Positions 16,950 to 24,470 are shown, counted from the first letter of the stretch. The stretch is DNA of 47,465 nucleotides from CAYWIT01 sp964458415 (GCA_964458415.1 CAYWIT010000019.1:1-47465); one strand, 5' to 3'. The notes: generated from the sequence alone by a model not told the origin. A program made the numbers and translations.

Positions 16950-16995
16950 AAAATTACCGAGGTTAACAACGTGCAGTACGCCCTTGGTAACGAGT
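16950..16995. other. oriT candidate
   Basis: Just upstream of mobC, TTACCGAGG (16954-16962) and CCTTGGTAA (16982-16990) form an inverted repeat with 8 of 9 pairs. Between and within it lies GTGCAGTACGCCCTTGG; the CGCCCT resembles the conserved end of RSF1010-type nick regions. Position, AT-richness of the flank and repeat fit an oriT, but no nick site is shown. Confidence 0.45.
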
Positions 16996-17765
16996 CATTT
17001 TTGGTTCGGCTGATACTTTCAGGCTATCAAGCGTTCATTAACCAAAGTTTAAAAAACCTTACCTGATGCGGCGCACAAACGGCCTGAAACACCACCGCGC
17101 CGTTGACGGAAATCCCGCAGCGCGGTATAGCAGAGAGGCTGTTAAGCGCGTGACTCAAAATGCTGAATCCGCCCTGCATACAGCAGCTTTTGCGGCATCG
17201 CCGCCCGCGCTTTCAGCGCGTAATATTGTTGCGAAAATTTTTTGAATCATCAGAGCCGCCACGAAGTGGCGGCAGGCAAGCTGTGGATTGTGCTACGCGA
17301 ATCGTGCCGTTTCGCGCATCCAAATCCCTAGCTTGGCAAGGGCAGGGTAATGCCGCAGCTTCGCCGCCTGTTTCCCCCGCCCGTTGCATCCCACCCCCTG
17401 CATCACGCAAGGACGAAAACGCCGGATGATGTTCCGATCATCCTGCCTCGTCCTAGCATCATGCACCTTGCCACTCCCGCACCGCACAATCCAACCATGC
17501 TAAAAGCATGGTTGGATGACCGACGCGCAGGGCGCATCAGTCGCTGGGGTTGCTTGCCGTGGCAGAGGCCATGACCGCCGATATGCGGCATGGCCTCATA
17601 TGGCCTCCGGCCATGAACCGTTCCAGCCCGTTCAATCCGCCTGTTCAGGGGAGCGTTCCTGCTGCCCCCGAAACCCGCCATGACCCAAGGGGCGTTCCTG
17701 CCCCTTCGGAAACCCAGCCCAACCGTCCGCCGATTGGATACCGTCAGGGGGGGGGGGGGGGCGTT
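16996..17765. other. Gene-free, hairpin-rich stretch of the element
   Basis: About 770 bases with only implausible frames. Perfect inverted repeats: GCCGCCAC/GTGGCGGC around GAA (17255-17273); ATCCAACCATGC/GCATGGTTGGAT around TAAAA (17489-17517); AGGCCATG/CATGGCCT (17566-17573, 17589-17596) with an inner CCGC/GCGG. It ends in a run of 15 G (17747-17761). It could be part of the transfer origin or a graveyard of former genes; nothing else is recognisable. Confidence 0.5.
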
Positions 17766-17819
17766 GCCACTCTCTGAACTTGGTCATTTATCTCTAGAAT
17801 CAATCAAAAAGCCCGTCTT
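17766..17819 (+). repeat. 54-bp direct repeat, copy 1
   Basis: GCCACTCTCTGAACTTGG and following bases, ending GCCCGTCTT. It matches 22596-22649 at 50 of 54 positions, same orientation. Both copies follow a G-rich run (15 G here). Together they bracket the TetR/ABC operon and the restriction-gene fragment. Confidence 0.9.
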
Positions 17820-17874
17820 TAGGCAAGTTGCTTTGTTAACTTGAGTCTACGCTTTTAGCGGCAGCTATGGTTTG

Positions 17875-17920
17875 TTGACATTTTTGTCTAAATATATCAA
17901 GATAGTAATTGGTTACTATC
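17875..17920 (+). promoter_or_regulatory. Promoter and operator of the TetR/ABC operon
   Basis: TTGACA (17875-17880) is a good -35 box followed by AT-rich sequence; the -10 is not clear. GATAGTAA (17901-17908) and TTACTATC (17913-17920) form a perfect inverted repeat with a four-base spacer, 15 bases before the tetR start. This is the typical size and place of a TetR-family operator, so autorepression is likely. Confidence 0.7.
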
Positions 17921-17934
17921 ATTATGAGGGCAAA

Positions 17935-18540
17935 ATGGAAACCCAGACTAAGCTTTCGGCAGAAGAACGCAAAAATGTGACGATCGAGGCGGTCATCAAA
18001 CTCGCGGGGCAGCAGAACCCCAGTGAAATCACAACCGCAGCCATTGCAAAACATATGGGGGTCACGCAAGGAGCCTTATTCCGGCACTATGCGACAAAAG
18101 ATGATCTCTGGCAGTCTGTCATGGAGTGGGTTTCTAAACGTCTTCTTGATCGCCTTGATCGTGCTGCACAAGACACCCCTTCCCCGATAGCTGCGATGAA
18201 GGCGATGTTTATAAGCCATATCGAATTCGTTGCCGATCATCCGGGTGTACCGCGCATGATGTTTGGCGAACTCCAACGTTCAGGGTCAACGCCCGCCAAG
18301 CGCATGGCCCAGACACTTATCAAGAGCTACAGAAAACGTCTTCATTCTTTAATTGAAGAAGGAAAAGATTGCGGTGAACTCTCACCTTCGCTTGATGCGG
18401 AAGCAAGCGCAGTTCTCTTCATTGGTATGGTGCAAGGACTTGTCATGCAATCCCTTCTTTCGGGAGATGTGGGGGCCATGCGTGAAGCAGGCCCGTCTTT
18501 GTTTGCTATTTATCAGCGTGGAATCGCAGCAACACCATGA
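17935..18540 (+). CDS. TetR/AcrR family transcriptional regulator
   Basis: 201 residues from ATG 17935 (GAGGG upstream); the frame is open to 17872 but would read through the operator. The N-terminal helix-turn-helix is visible in ITTAAIAKHMGVTQGALFRHYATKDDLW, described here by its ends ITTAAIAKHMG and LFRHYATKDDLW. The C-terminal half is the ligand-binding/dimer domain. It likely represses its own operon through the palindrome at 17901-17920 and is relieved by a substrate of the downstream exporter. Its stop overlaps the next start (ATGA). Confidence 0.92.
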   Translation: METQTKLSAEERKNVTIEAVIKLAGQQNPSEITTAAIAKHMGVTQGALFRHYATKDDLWQSVMEWVSKRLLDRLDRAAQDTPSPIAAMKAMFISHIEFVADHPGVPRMMFGELQRSGSTPAKRMAQTLIKSYRKRLHSLIEEGKDCGELSPSLDAEASAVLFIGMVQGLVMQSLLSGDVGAMREAGPSLFAIYQRGIAATP

Positions 18541-19691
18541 AAAGACTATCCCCCGTTACAAGCAGAAAAGTCAGCATCGCCCTTGTCCTGCTCCCCCTCA
18601 TCATAACCTTTATATATGTAGGGGTCAGATCAGGGCCGCTTGCGCCGATTCCCGTAACGGTTACAAAAGTTGGCATAGGGGAGATAGCGCCATCTTTATT
18701 TGGTGTTGGAACTGTAGAAGCCCGTTATACCCACAAAATCGGACCGACAATGGCAGGACGCATCAAGAGCTTGACCGTTGATGTTAGAGATACCGTACAG
18801 GCTGGGCAACGGCTCGGTGAAATGGATTCAATTGATCTTGAAGACCGGGCTGCTTCTCAATCTGCAAATATCAGGCGCGCGGAAGCATCCTTGCGTCAGG
18901 CTGAAGCGACATACGGCTATGCACGAGAGGAAGCTGAAAGAGCGGAGCAATTATTTCCAGCCGGTGCTGTCAGCAAATCGCTCCTTGATTCCAGACGAAA
19001 AGAACGGCACGTAACCGAGGCGGCCCTGCACGCCGCTCAAGAGGACCTCGCGCGCGCCAAATCCGATCATGGCGCGATTGCAAATCAACTTGATAATGCG
19101 CGCTTGGTATCGCCAATTGATGGAATAGTCGTATCGCGTAACGCAGAAGTGGGAACAACAATCGTCGCAGGTCAGGCCGTATTCGAAATTGTTGACCCAA
19201 AGTCCATTTGGATTAATGCCAGATTCGACCAAATCAGCTCCGCAGGATTAAAAGGGACGCTCCCTGCCAAAATTGTCCTGCGTTCAAAAAATGGAGAGTC
19301 TTTGGAAGGGAAAGTTCTGTATGTAGAGCCAAAAGCAGATTCCGTTACCGAAGAAATTTTAGCGAAGGTGAATTTTGTTGCGATCCCCACTCCACTTCCG
19401 CCTTTGGGGGAACTCGCCGAAGTGACCGTGAGCTTGCCGCACCTTCAATCTTCCCCCATAATTCCCAACGCATCTATTCAGCACGTAAAAGGAAAAACCG
19501 GGGTTTGGGAAGTAAATGGCGGGAGCTTGTCCTTCGTCCCGGTAGTCTTGGGCGGCTCGGATTTAGACGGCAATGTCCAGATCGTCAAAGGCCTGAAAGG
19601 CGGAGAGGCTATCGTTGTCTATAGCGAAAAATCGCTGTCAACGCACAGCCGTATCCATGTGGTCGATGGAATTCAGGAGACGGCGCGATGA
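18537..19691 (+). CDS. HlyD-family membrane fusion protein (efflux periplasmic adaptor)
   Basis: 384 residues. One N-terminal membrane segment (VSIALVLLPLIITFIYVGV) anchors it in the inner membrane. It then shows a lipoyl half (GRIKSLTVDVRDTVQAGQRL), a coiled-coil hairpin (about residues 100-180), the second lipoyl half (SPIDGIVVSRNAEVGTTIVA) and a beta-barrel domain. It should bridge the ABC permease to an outer-membrane channel encoded elsewhere. ATGA overlaps on both sides show tight coupling with tetR and the permease gene. Confidence 0.92.
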   Translation: MKRLSPVTSRKVSIALVLLPLIITFIYVGVRSGPLAPIPVTVTKVGIGEIAPSLFGVGTVEARYTHKIGPTMAGRIKSLTVDVRDTVQAGQRLGEMDSIDLEDRAASQSANIRRAEASLRQAEATYGYAREEAERAEQLFPAGAVSKSLLDSRRKERHVTEAALHAAQEDLARAKSDHGAIANQLDNARLVSPIDGIVVSRNAEVGTTIVAGQAVFEIVDPKSIWINARFDQISSAGLKGTLPAKIVLRSKNGESLEGKVLYVEPKADSVTEEILAKVNFVAIPTPLPPLGELAEVTVSLPHLQSSPIIPNASIQHVKGKTGVWEVNGGSLSFVPVVLGGSDLDGNVQIVKGLKGGEAIVVYSEKSLSTHSRIHVVDGIQETAR

Positions 19692-20902
19692 TTAGCCTTG
19701 CCGGTCGGGACATCCTTCATGCTTGGGGCAAGTTTGTTTTCACTGGTATTGGCCTTGGCCTACTGATCGGCGTTACGCTCGTAATGGCCGGAGTATATCG
19801 TGGCATGGTTGATGATGGTAAAGCGCTGCTTGATAATAGCCGCGCCGATCTTTGGGTGGTGCANNNNNNNNNNAAAGACACATTAGGCCCCTATGCGGAA
19901 TCTTCGAGTATCAACGATGATATTTACCGCTCAATCATGCTGATGCCGGGAGTCCAGCAGGCCGTGAACGTCACGTACTTGACTATGCAGGTACGAAAAG
20001 AGGGAAGTGACGTACGGGCGATGGTTGTGGGAATAATGCCCAACACCGCGCCGACTTACCCCGGGTGGCCGCCTCATCTGGTATCAGGACGCCAAATAAC
20101 ACGTAGCCATTATGAGGCCGTCGCCGATGTAAAAACAGGTTTCAATTTAGGGGATAAAATTTCCATTCGCCGCAATAAATACGAGGTGGTAGGGCTCACA
20201 CGACGTATGGTTTCCTCCAGCGGCGACCCCATGATCTTTATTCCGCTCAAAGACGCCCAAGAAGCCCAGTTTCTGAAAGATAATGACGCTATTTTACAAG
20301 GGCGTCGCCGCACATCAGAAAACCCTGTATTCAACCAGCCCGGTATTCCCAACCTTCTTGAAGCAGCATTGGCTTCGCAAAATACGAACAACTATGTAAA
20401 CGCCGTCTTAATCAGGGTCTCTCCGACATACGCTTCCGAAGAAGTGGCAAAGAATATCGCGCGGTGGAAAAGGCTGACCGTTTACACCCGCAACCAAATG
20501 GAAAAAATATTGATTGGAAAACTCATTGCCACTTCCGCAAAGCAGATTGCTATGTTTCTTGTTATTCTGGCCGTTGTGAGCGCTGCAATCGTCGCCTTCA
20601 TTATTTACACGCTTACCATGGACAAGATACGCGAGATTGCGGTGCTTAAGCTGATCGGTACACGCAATCGAACGATTGCCTCAATGATCTTACAGCAGGC
20701 ATTAGCTCTTGGCGTTATCGGGTTTGTTGTTGGCAAGATTGCGGCAACGTTTGCGGCTCCGGCATTCCCTAAATATGTTCTTTTAATTCCGCAAGATTCC
20801 ATCGCAGGATTTTTTATCGTGATGCTGATTTGTACTCTGGCCAGCATTGTCGCTATTCGAATTGCAATAAAGGTAGATCCGGCGGAGGCCATCGGGGGAT
20901 AA
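19688..20902 (+). CDS. ABC transporter permease, FtsX/DevC-like (contains assembly gap)
   Basis: About 404 codons including four unknown ones across ten N. It has one N-terminal membrane segment, a large extracytoplasmic domain, and three C-terminal segments (IAMFLVILAVVSAAIVAFII; a segment near residue 340; a final one near residue 375), the MacB/DevC layout. MDKIREIAVLKLIGTRN is the cytoplasmic coupling loop typical of FtsX-type permeases. It pairs with the ATPase at 20904. The gap sits after DLWVV; see the separate entry. Confidence 0.9.
   Translation: MISLAGRDILHAWGKFVFTGIGLGLLIGVTLVMAGVYRGMVDDGKALLDNSRADLWVVXXXXKDTLGPYAESSSINDDIYRSIMLMPGVQQAVNVTYLTMQVRKEGSDVRAMVVGIMPNTAPTYPGWPPHLVSGRQITRSHYEAVADVKTGFNLGDKISIRRNKYEVVGLTRRMVSSSGDPMIFIPLKDAQEAQFLKDNDAILQGRRRTSENPVFNQPGIPNLLEAALASQNTNNYVNAVLIRVSPTYASEEVAKNIARWKRLTVYTRNQMEKILIGKLIATSAKQIAMFLVILAVVSAAIVAFIIYTLTMDKIREIAVLKLIGTRNRTIASMILQQALALGVIGFVVGKIAATFAAPAFPKYVLLIPQDSIAGFFIVMLICTLASIVAIRIAIKVDPAEAIGG
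19864..19873. other. Assembly gap (ten N)
   Basis: Ten N follow GTGCA and precede AAAGAC inside the permease. The frame is kept (10 = 3x3+1). In DevC-like proteins this site commonly reads WVVQKDT, which would need a single G here, so the gap may stand for one base rather than ten. Confidence 0.9.
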
Positions 20903-20903
20903 A

Positions 20904-21614
20904 ATGGCTGGAAAAGGAATTCGCATTGAAGGTCTAAAAAAACGATATGGCGAAGGCGATACGGCTGTTTATGCATTAAAAGGCGTGGATATGCGAGTTG
21001 ATGCCGGAGAGGTCGTGGGGTTGATAGGCCCTTCCGGTTCTGGAAAAACGACACTCCTTAAATGTCTGGGTGCGGTTATTGACCCAACAGAAGGCCGCAT
21101 GACTCTAGATGATGACATTATCTTTGATAATGGATGGAAGGTCGGTGATCTGCGGGCACTGCGCCGTGACAAAATTGGATTTGTGTTTCAAGCGCCTTAC
21201 CTCATTCCTTTTCTTGATGTGACAGATAACGTGGCACTACTGCCAATGTTGGCTGGCGTTCCAAACGAGGAAGCGCGGAAAAGGGCGCGCGACTTACTTG
21301 CCGCTTTGGATGTCCAGCATAGGGCAGATGCCATGCCCTCTCAGCTTTCCGGCGGCGAACAACAGCGTGTTGCGATTGCACGCGGGCTGGTAAACAGGCC
21401 GCCCATCATCCTGGCGGACGAACCAACCGCCCCGCTTGACTCTGAGCGTGCCATGGCCGTCATCCGTATTCTCAACAACATGGCGCGAGAGTTTGAGACG
21501 GCAATTATCGTTGTCACACACGACGAAAAAATCATCCCCACCTTTAAACGCATCTACCATATTCGCGATGGCGTGACCCATGAAGAGGTTGGCGAAGGAA
21601 GAACCATTGAGTAA
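20904..21614 (+). CDS. ABC transporter ATP-binding protein, MacB/LolD/DevA-like
   Basis: 236 residues with every ATPase motif: Walker A GPSGSGKTTLLK, Q-loop VFQAPYLIPFLDV, signature LSGGEQQRVAIARGL, Walker B PIILADEPTAPLDS and switch His in VVTHDEK. This class powers FtsX-type permeases that act mechanically on a periplasmic adaptor rather than moving substrate through the membrane. Starts two bases after the permease stop; completes an adaptor-permease-ATPase set. Confidence 0.95.
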   Translation: MAGKGIRIEGLKKRYGEGDTAVYALKGVDMRVDAGEVVGLIGPSGSGKTTLLKCLGAVIDPTEGRMTLDDDIIFDNGWKVGDLRALRRDKIGFVFQAPYLIPFLDVTDNVALLPMLAGVPNEEARKRARDLLAALDVQHRADAMPSQLSGGEQQRVAIARGLVNRPPIILADEPTAPLDSERAMAVIRILNNMAREFETAIIVVTHDEKIIPTFKRIYHIRDGVTHEEVGEGRTIE

Positions 21615-21629
21615 CATAGGAGAACAACA

Positions 21630-22148
21630 ATGAATCGTTTATCAGCGAACATACTGACTATTGCGGCAATACTTATTTTTTGCGCCCCTTCAGCACTGGC
21701 TGAGGAACATCATGCTCATCATCAGCAGCAAGAAAGGAAGCAGGAAAGAGAAACTCCCCAGCTTAATCATGGAAAATTATGGGCTACCGATGCGCCGTTG
21801 CGTCAAGGAATGGAGCGTATCCGTGATGCAGCTCTTCTTGCCCAGAAGGCGTCAATTAATAATGGTAAGTTGAGCAATGAAACAGCGGCCACTTTGGCAT
21901 CTGGCATAGATGATGCGTTAGCCTTCATGTTTGAACGTTGTGCGCTTGAATCTGGCGCAGATGAAAACCTGCATATACTTTTAGAGCGTCTAATTCATGC
22001 ATCAGAGGCCTTAAAAGAAAACCATAACTCCGTAGAAGGAATGCCACAAGTTCATGAAGTTCTAAAAACTTACCCTCATTATTTTGAACACCCAAACTGG
22101 GAAACCACTAGTTTGGACGGACTGTATGGCTTGCCCAGATATCCCTGA
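21630..22148 (+). CDS. His-rich periplasmic protein, DnrO-like
   Basis: 172 residues. A cleavable signal peptide (ILTIAAILIFCAPSALA) is followed by EEHHAHHQQQ, a possible metal-binding cluster. The body LNHGKLWATDAPLRQGMERI resembles proteins annotated DnrO in other proteobacteria, from memory. Further His residues occur in YPHYFEHPNWE. It ends the exporter operon (15 bases after the ATPase; AGGAGAACAAC ribosome site). A role as periplasmic metal or substrate binder for the exporter is inferred. Confidence 0.75.
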   Translation: MNRLSANILTIAAILIFCAPSALAEEHHAHHQQQERKQERETPQLNHGKLWATDAPLRQGMERIRDAALLAQKASINNGKLSNETAATLASGIDDALAFMFERCALESGADENLHILLERLIHASEALKENHNSVEGMPQVHEVLKTYPHYFEHPNWETTSLDGLYGLPRYP

Positions 22149-22154
22149 GATGCA

Positions 22155-22349
22155 TTAGCCATTACTCGACCTGTCGGGCAGTGCCGGAGGAGGTTCTGTC
22201 TCCCAGCCTTCCCAACAGGCCCCTTTCCTGCCGAGCATTCTAAACCCGCCAAGGGGCACTGGCGGTAGTTTTTGGAGCCATTCTATCCACCTTGAGAGGC
22301 CTGCCTCTTCATTGCTGTCTCGCCGATGACGCAGCGAGAGGCATTTCAA
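22155..22349 (-). CDS. Possible small protein (64 residues), doubtful
   Basis: An open frame from ATG 22349 with a weak ribosome site. The product (start MKCLSLRHRRDSNEEAGL) is rich in Pro, Trp and Arg and matches no family I know. It overlaps the start of the restriction-gene fragment on the other strand. It may be a remnant or chance frame. Confidence 0.2.
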   Translation of the reverse strand: MKCLSLRHRRDSNEEAGLSRWIEWLQKLPPVPLGGFRMLGRKGACWEGWETEPPPALPDRSSNG

Positions 22350-22542
22350 GATTTACGCCTTCGACGACGGAAGGCCGCTTGAGCCGGACTTTGTTCTATA
22401 TCTGATTGGAAAAGAAAAATCTGATACAGGCTACTATCAGGTTTTCATTGAGCCAAAAGGCGGACATCTTTTAACGCAGGATGAATGGAAAGAAAAATTC
22501 CTGAAACGCCTACACTCGCGCTTTTTCAAACTTGTGCAATGA
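22330..22542 (+). pseudogene. C-terminal remnant of a type III restriction enzyme (Res)
   Basis: The frame is blocked by a stop at 22327-22329 and has no start codon. It reads FKIYAFDDGRPLEPDFVLYL, then YYQVFIEPKGGHLL and a charged tail ending FFKLVQ with stop TGA 22540-22542. EPDF plus EPK is the PD-(D/E)xK nuclease signature found at the C-terminus of Res subunits of type III systems. The helicase part and any methylase are missing, so this is a scrap of a lost restriction system. Confidence 0.75.
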
Positions 22543-22595
22543 CGTTTTTTTAAGAAAGCCGATCTCTCGATAGAACCCTGAACCGGGGGAGGGGG

Positions 22596-22649
22596 GCCAC
22601 TCTCTAAACTCGGTCATTTATCTCTGAAATCAATCAAAAAGCCCGTCTT
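22596..22649 (+). repeat. 54-bp direct repeat, copy 2
   Basis: Second copy of the element at 17766-17819, four mismatches, again after a G-rich run (GGGGGAGGGGGG). It lies 23 bases before the new ettA promoter. Confidence 0.9.
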
Positions 22650-22671
22650 CGTGGTAAATAGCCCCATTCCC

Positions 22672-22700
22672 TTGAAAAACCAGCGTTTTTCACTTATAAA
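22672..22700 (+). promoter_or_regulatory. Element-borne promoter of ettA
   Basis: TTGAAA (22672-22677), a 17-base spacer, and TATAAA (22695-22700): close to the sigma-70 consensus with ideal spacing, about 80 bases before the ettA start and inside the element. No other gene lies between. Confidence 0.7.
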
Positions 22701-22723
22701 TGCTTTCAGCACGATTCTGGCAG

Positions 22724-22743
22724 TCTGGACAGTTTCTGGACAG
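22724..22743 (+). repeat. Paired TCTGGACAG repeat, right end
   Basis: TCTGGACAG at 22724 and 22735, 11 bases apart, identical to the pairs at the left end; a degenerate TCTGGCAG precedes it at 22716. It lies 54-73 bases from the attR core. Confidence 0.7.
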
Positions 22744-22781
22744 GTCGTTTTGATGTAAAATAACCGAAGGAAACCAACAAG

Positions 22782-24470
22782 ATGGCAAGCTATCAGTACG
22801 TTTATGTGATGAAAGGTCTATCCAAGACCTATCCCGGCGGGAAAAAGGTGCTGGATAATATTTATCTCAGCTTTTTGCCGGGGGTGAAAATTGGTGTTTT
22901 GGGCCCGAACGGTTCGGGGAAGTCCACGCTGCTGAAAATCATGGCGGGGGTTGAAAAGGAATATCAGGGCGAGGCCTGGGTGGCCGAAGGGGCGCATGTC
23001 GGCTATCTGCCGCAGGAGCCGCAGCTGGATCCGACCAAGAACGTGCTTGAAAACGTCATGGAAGCGATGAAGGAAACCAAGGCGTTGCTCGACAGTTATA
23101 ACGAGATCAGCAATAAATTCGCCGAAGTCACAGACCCTGACGAAATGACGAAGATGATGGAAGAGCAGGGCGAGCTGCTGACAAAAATCGAGGCGGCGGA
23201 TGGCTGGAATCTCGAGCGCACGGTTGAAATCGCGCTGGATGCCTTGCGGTGCCCGCCACCGGAAATGCCGGTTGATAACCTTTCCGGCGGAGAGAAGCGT
23301 CGTGTGGCGCTCTGCCGGTTGTTGCTGGAAAAGCCCGATATGCTGTTGCTTGACGAGCCGACCAACCATCTGGACGCGGAATCCGTCGCCTGGTTGCAGC
23401 GCCATCTGGCCGATTACAAAGGTACGGTGGTGATGGTCACGCACGACCGTTACTTCCTTGACAATGTCACGGGCTGGATTCTCGAGCTTGATCGCGGCGC
23501 GGGCATTCCCTACGAGGGCAATTATACGGGCTATCTGGAAGCGAAAGCCAAGCGTCTGGAACAGGAAGGACGCGAGCAGGAGGCCCGGCAGAAAACTTTG
23601 TCCCGCGAACTGGAGTGGGTGCGGCAATCGCCCAAGGCGCGGCAGGCAAAATCCAAGGCGCGTATTTCCTCCTACGAAAACCTGCTGGAGGAAAGCCAGC
23701 GCCATGAAAAAACCCGCACGCTGCAGATTGTCATTCCCGTTCCGCCACGGCTGGGGCAGAATGTGGTGGATTTCGAACACGTCGTCAAAGGCTATGACGA
23801 CCGTCTGCTGATTGATGACCTGACCTTCAAGCTGCCGCCCGGCGGCATCGTCGGGGTTATCGGCCCGAACGGCGCCGGTAAAACAACATTATTCCGTATG
23901 ATGACAGGGGAGGAAAAACCGGACAGCGGCACGGTGACCGTGGGGGACAGCGTCAAGATGGGCTATGTCAACCAGAGCCGTGATGCGCTTGACGGCAGCA
24001 AGACGGTATGGGAGGAAATTTCCGGCGGTAACGACATTCTCTATCTGGGCAAGCGTGAAATGCCCAGCCGCGCCTATTGCGGCGCTTTTGGTTTCCGCGG
24101 GCCGGATCAGCAGAAGAAGGTCGGCGTCCTTTCCGGCGGGGAGCGCAATCGTGTTCATCTGGCCAAGATGCTGAAAGAGCCGGCAAACCTGTTGTTGCTC
24201 GACGAACCGACCAACGATCTTGACACCGAAACATTGGGGGCACTGGAGGACGCGCTGGAAAACTATGCCGGTTGCGCCGTGATCATTTCGCACGACCGCT
24301 GGTTCCTTGACCGCATTGCCACGCATATCCTCGCTTTCGAGGGTGATAGTCAGGTTGTCTGGTTTGAAGGCAATTATGAGGATTACGAGCGCGACCGTCA
24401 CAAGCGTCTGGGCACGGATGCCGATCAGCCGCACCGTATCAAGTACAAGCCTTTGCGGCGCGCGAGCTGA
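22782..24470 (+). CDS. ettA: ABC-F protein EttA (energy-dependent translational throttle)
   Basis: 562 residues, two ABC ATPase domains joined by a charged linker and no membrane segments. Domain 1: GPNGSGKSTLLK, LSGGEKRRVALCR, LLLDEPTNHLDAES. Domain 2: GPNGAGKTTLFR, LSGGERNRVHLAK, LLLDEPTNDLDTET. EttA binds the ribosomal E site and gates translation by the ATP/ADP ratio. The first nine codons, RBS (GAAGGAAACC) and promoter come from the integrated element, while the rest is chromosomal; the amino-acid sequence of the head is unchanged. Function is therefore probably kept but expression may differ from the ancestor. Confidence 0.95.
   Translation: MASYQYVYVMKGLSKTYPGGKKVLDNIYLSFLPGVKIGVLGPNGSGKSTLLKIMAGVEKEYQGEAWVAEGAHVGYLPQEPQLDPTKNVLENVMEAMKETKALLDSYNEISNKFAEVTDPDEMTKMMEEQGELLTKIEAADGWNLERTVEIALDALRCPPPEMPVDNLSGGEKRRVALCRLLLEKPDMLLLDEPTNHLDAESVAWLQRHLADYKGTVVMVTHDRYFLDNVTGWILELDRGAGIPYEGNYTGYLEAKAKRLEQEGREQEARQKTLSRELEWVRQSPKARQAKSKARISSYENLLEESQRHEKTRTLQIVIPVPPRLGQNVVDFEHVVKGYDDRLLIDDLTFKLPPGGIVGVIGPNGAGKTTLFRMMTGEEKPDSGTVTVGDSVKMGYVNQSRDALDGSKTVWEEISGGNDILYLGKREMPSRAYCGAFGFRGPDQQKKVGVLSGGERNRVHLAKMLKEPANLLLLDEPTNDLDTETLGALEDALENYAGCAVIISHDRWFLDRIATHILAFEGDSQVVWFEGNYEDYERDRHKRLGTDADQPHRIKYKPLRRAS
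22797..22808 (+). other. attR core
   Basis: TACGTTTATGTG, identical to 8332-8343, here in codons 6-9 of the intact ettA. Sequence to the right is chromosomal ettA. Confidence 0.8.

Larger units (their letters stand above)
8332..22808. mobile_element. Integrative mobilizable element inserted in ettA
   Basis: About 14.5 kb bounded by a 12-bp identical core, TACGTTTATGTG, at 8332-8343 and 22797-22808, both inside ettA codons. It contains a tyrosine integrase at the left end, relaxase and MobC, an oriT candidate, ArdC antirestriction protein, Fic, GIY-YIG-like and small unknown proteins, and an ABC export operon. No coupling protein or type IV secretion genes are visible, so it should need a helper for transfer. 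The right end rebuilds ettA with a new promoter, RBS and start. Confidence 0.88.

Noticed and set aside
17403..17681. 92-codon frame in the hairpin-rich block
   Set aside because: No ribosome site, odd composition, and it runs through perfect inverted repeats.
17766..22649. 54-bp repeats as transposon ends
   Set aside because: They are direct, not inverted, and no transposase lies between them.
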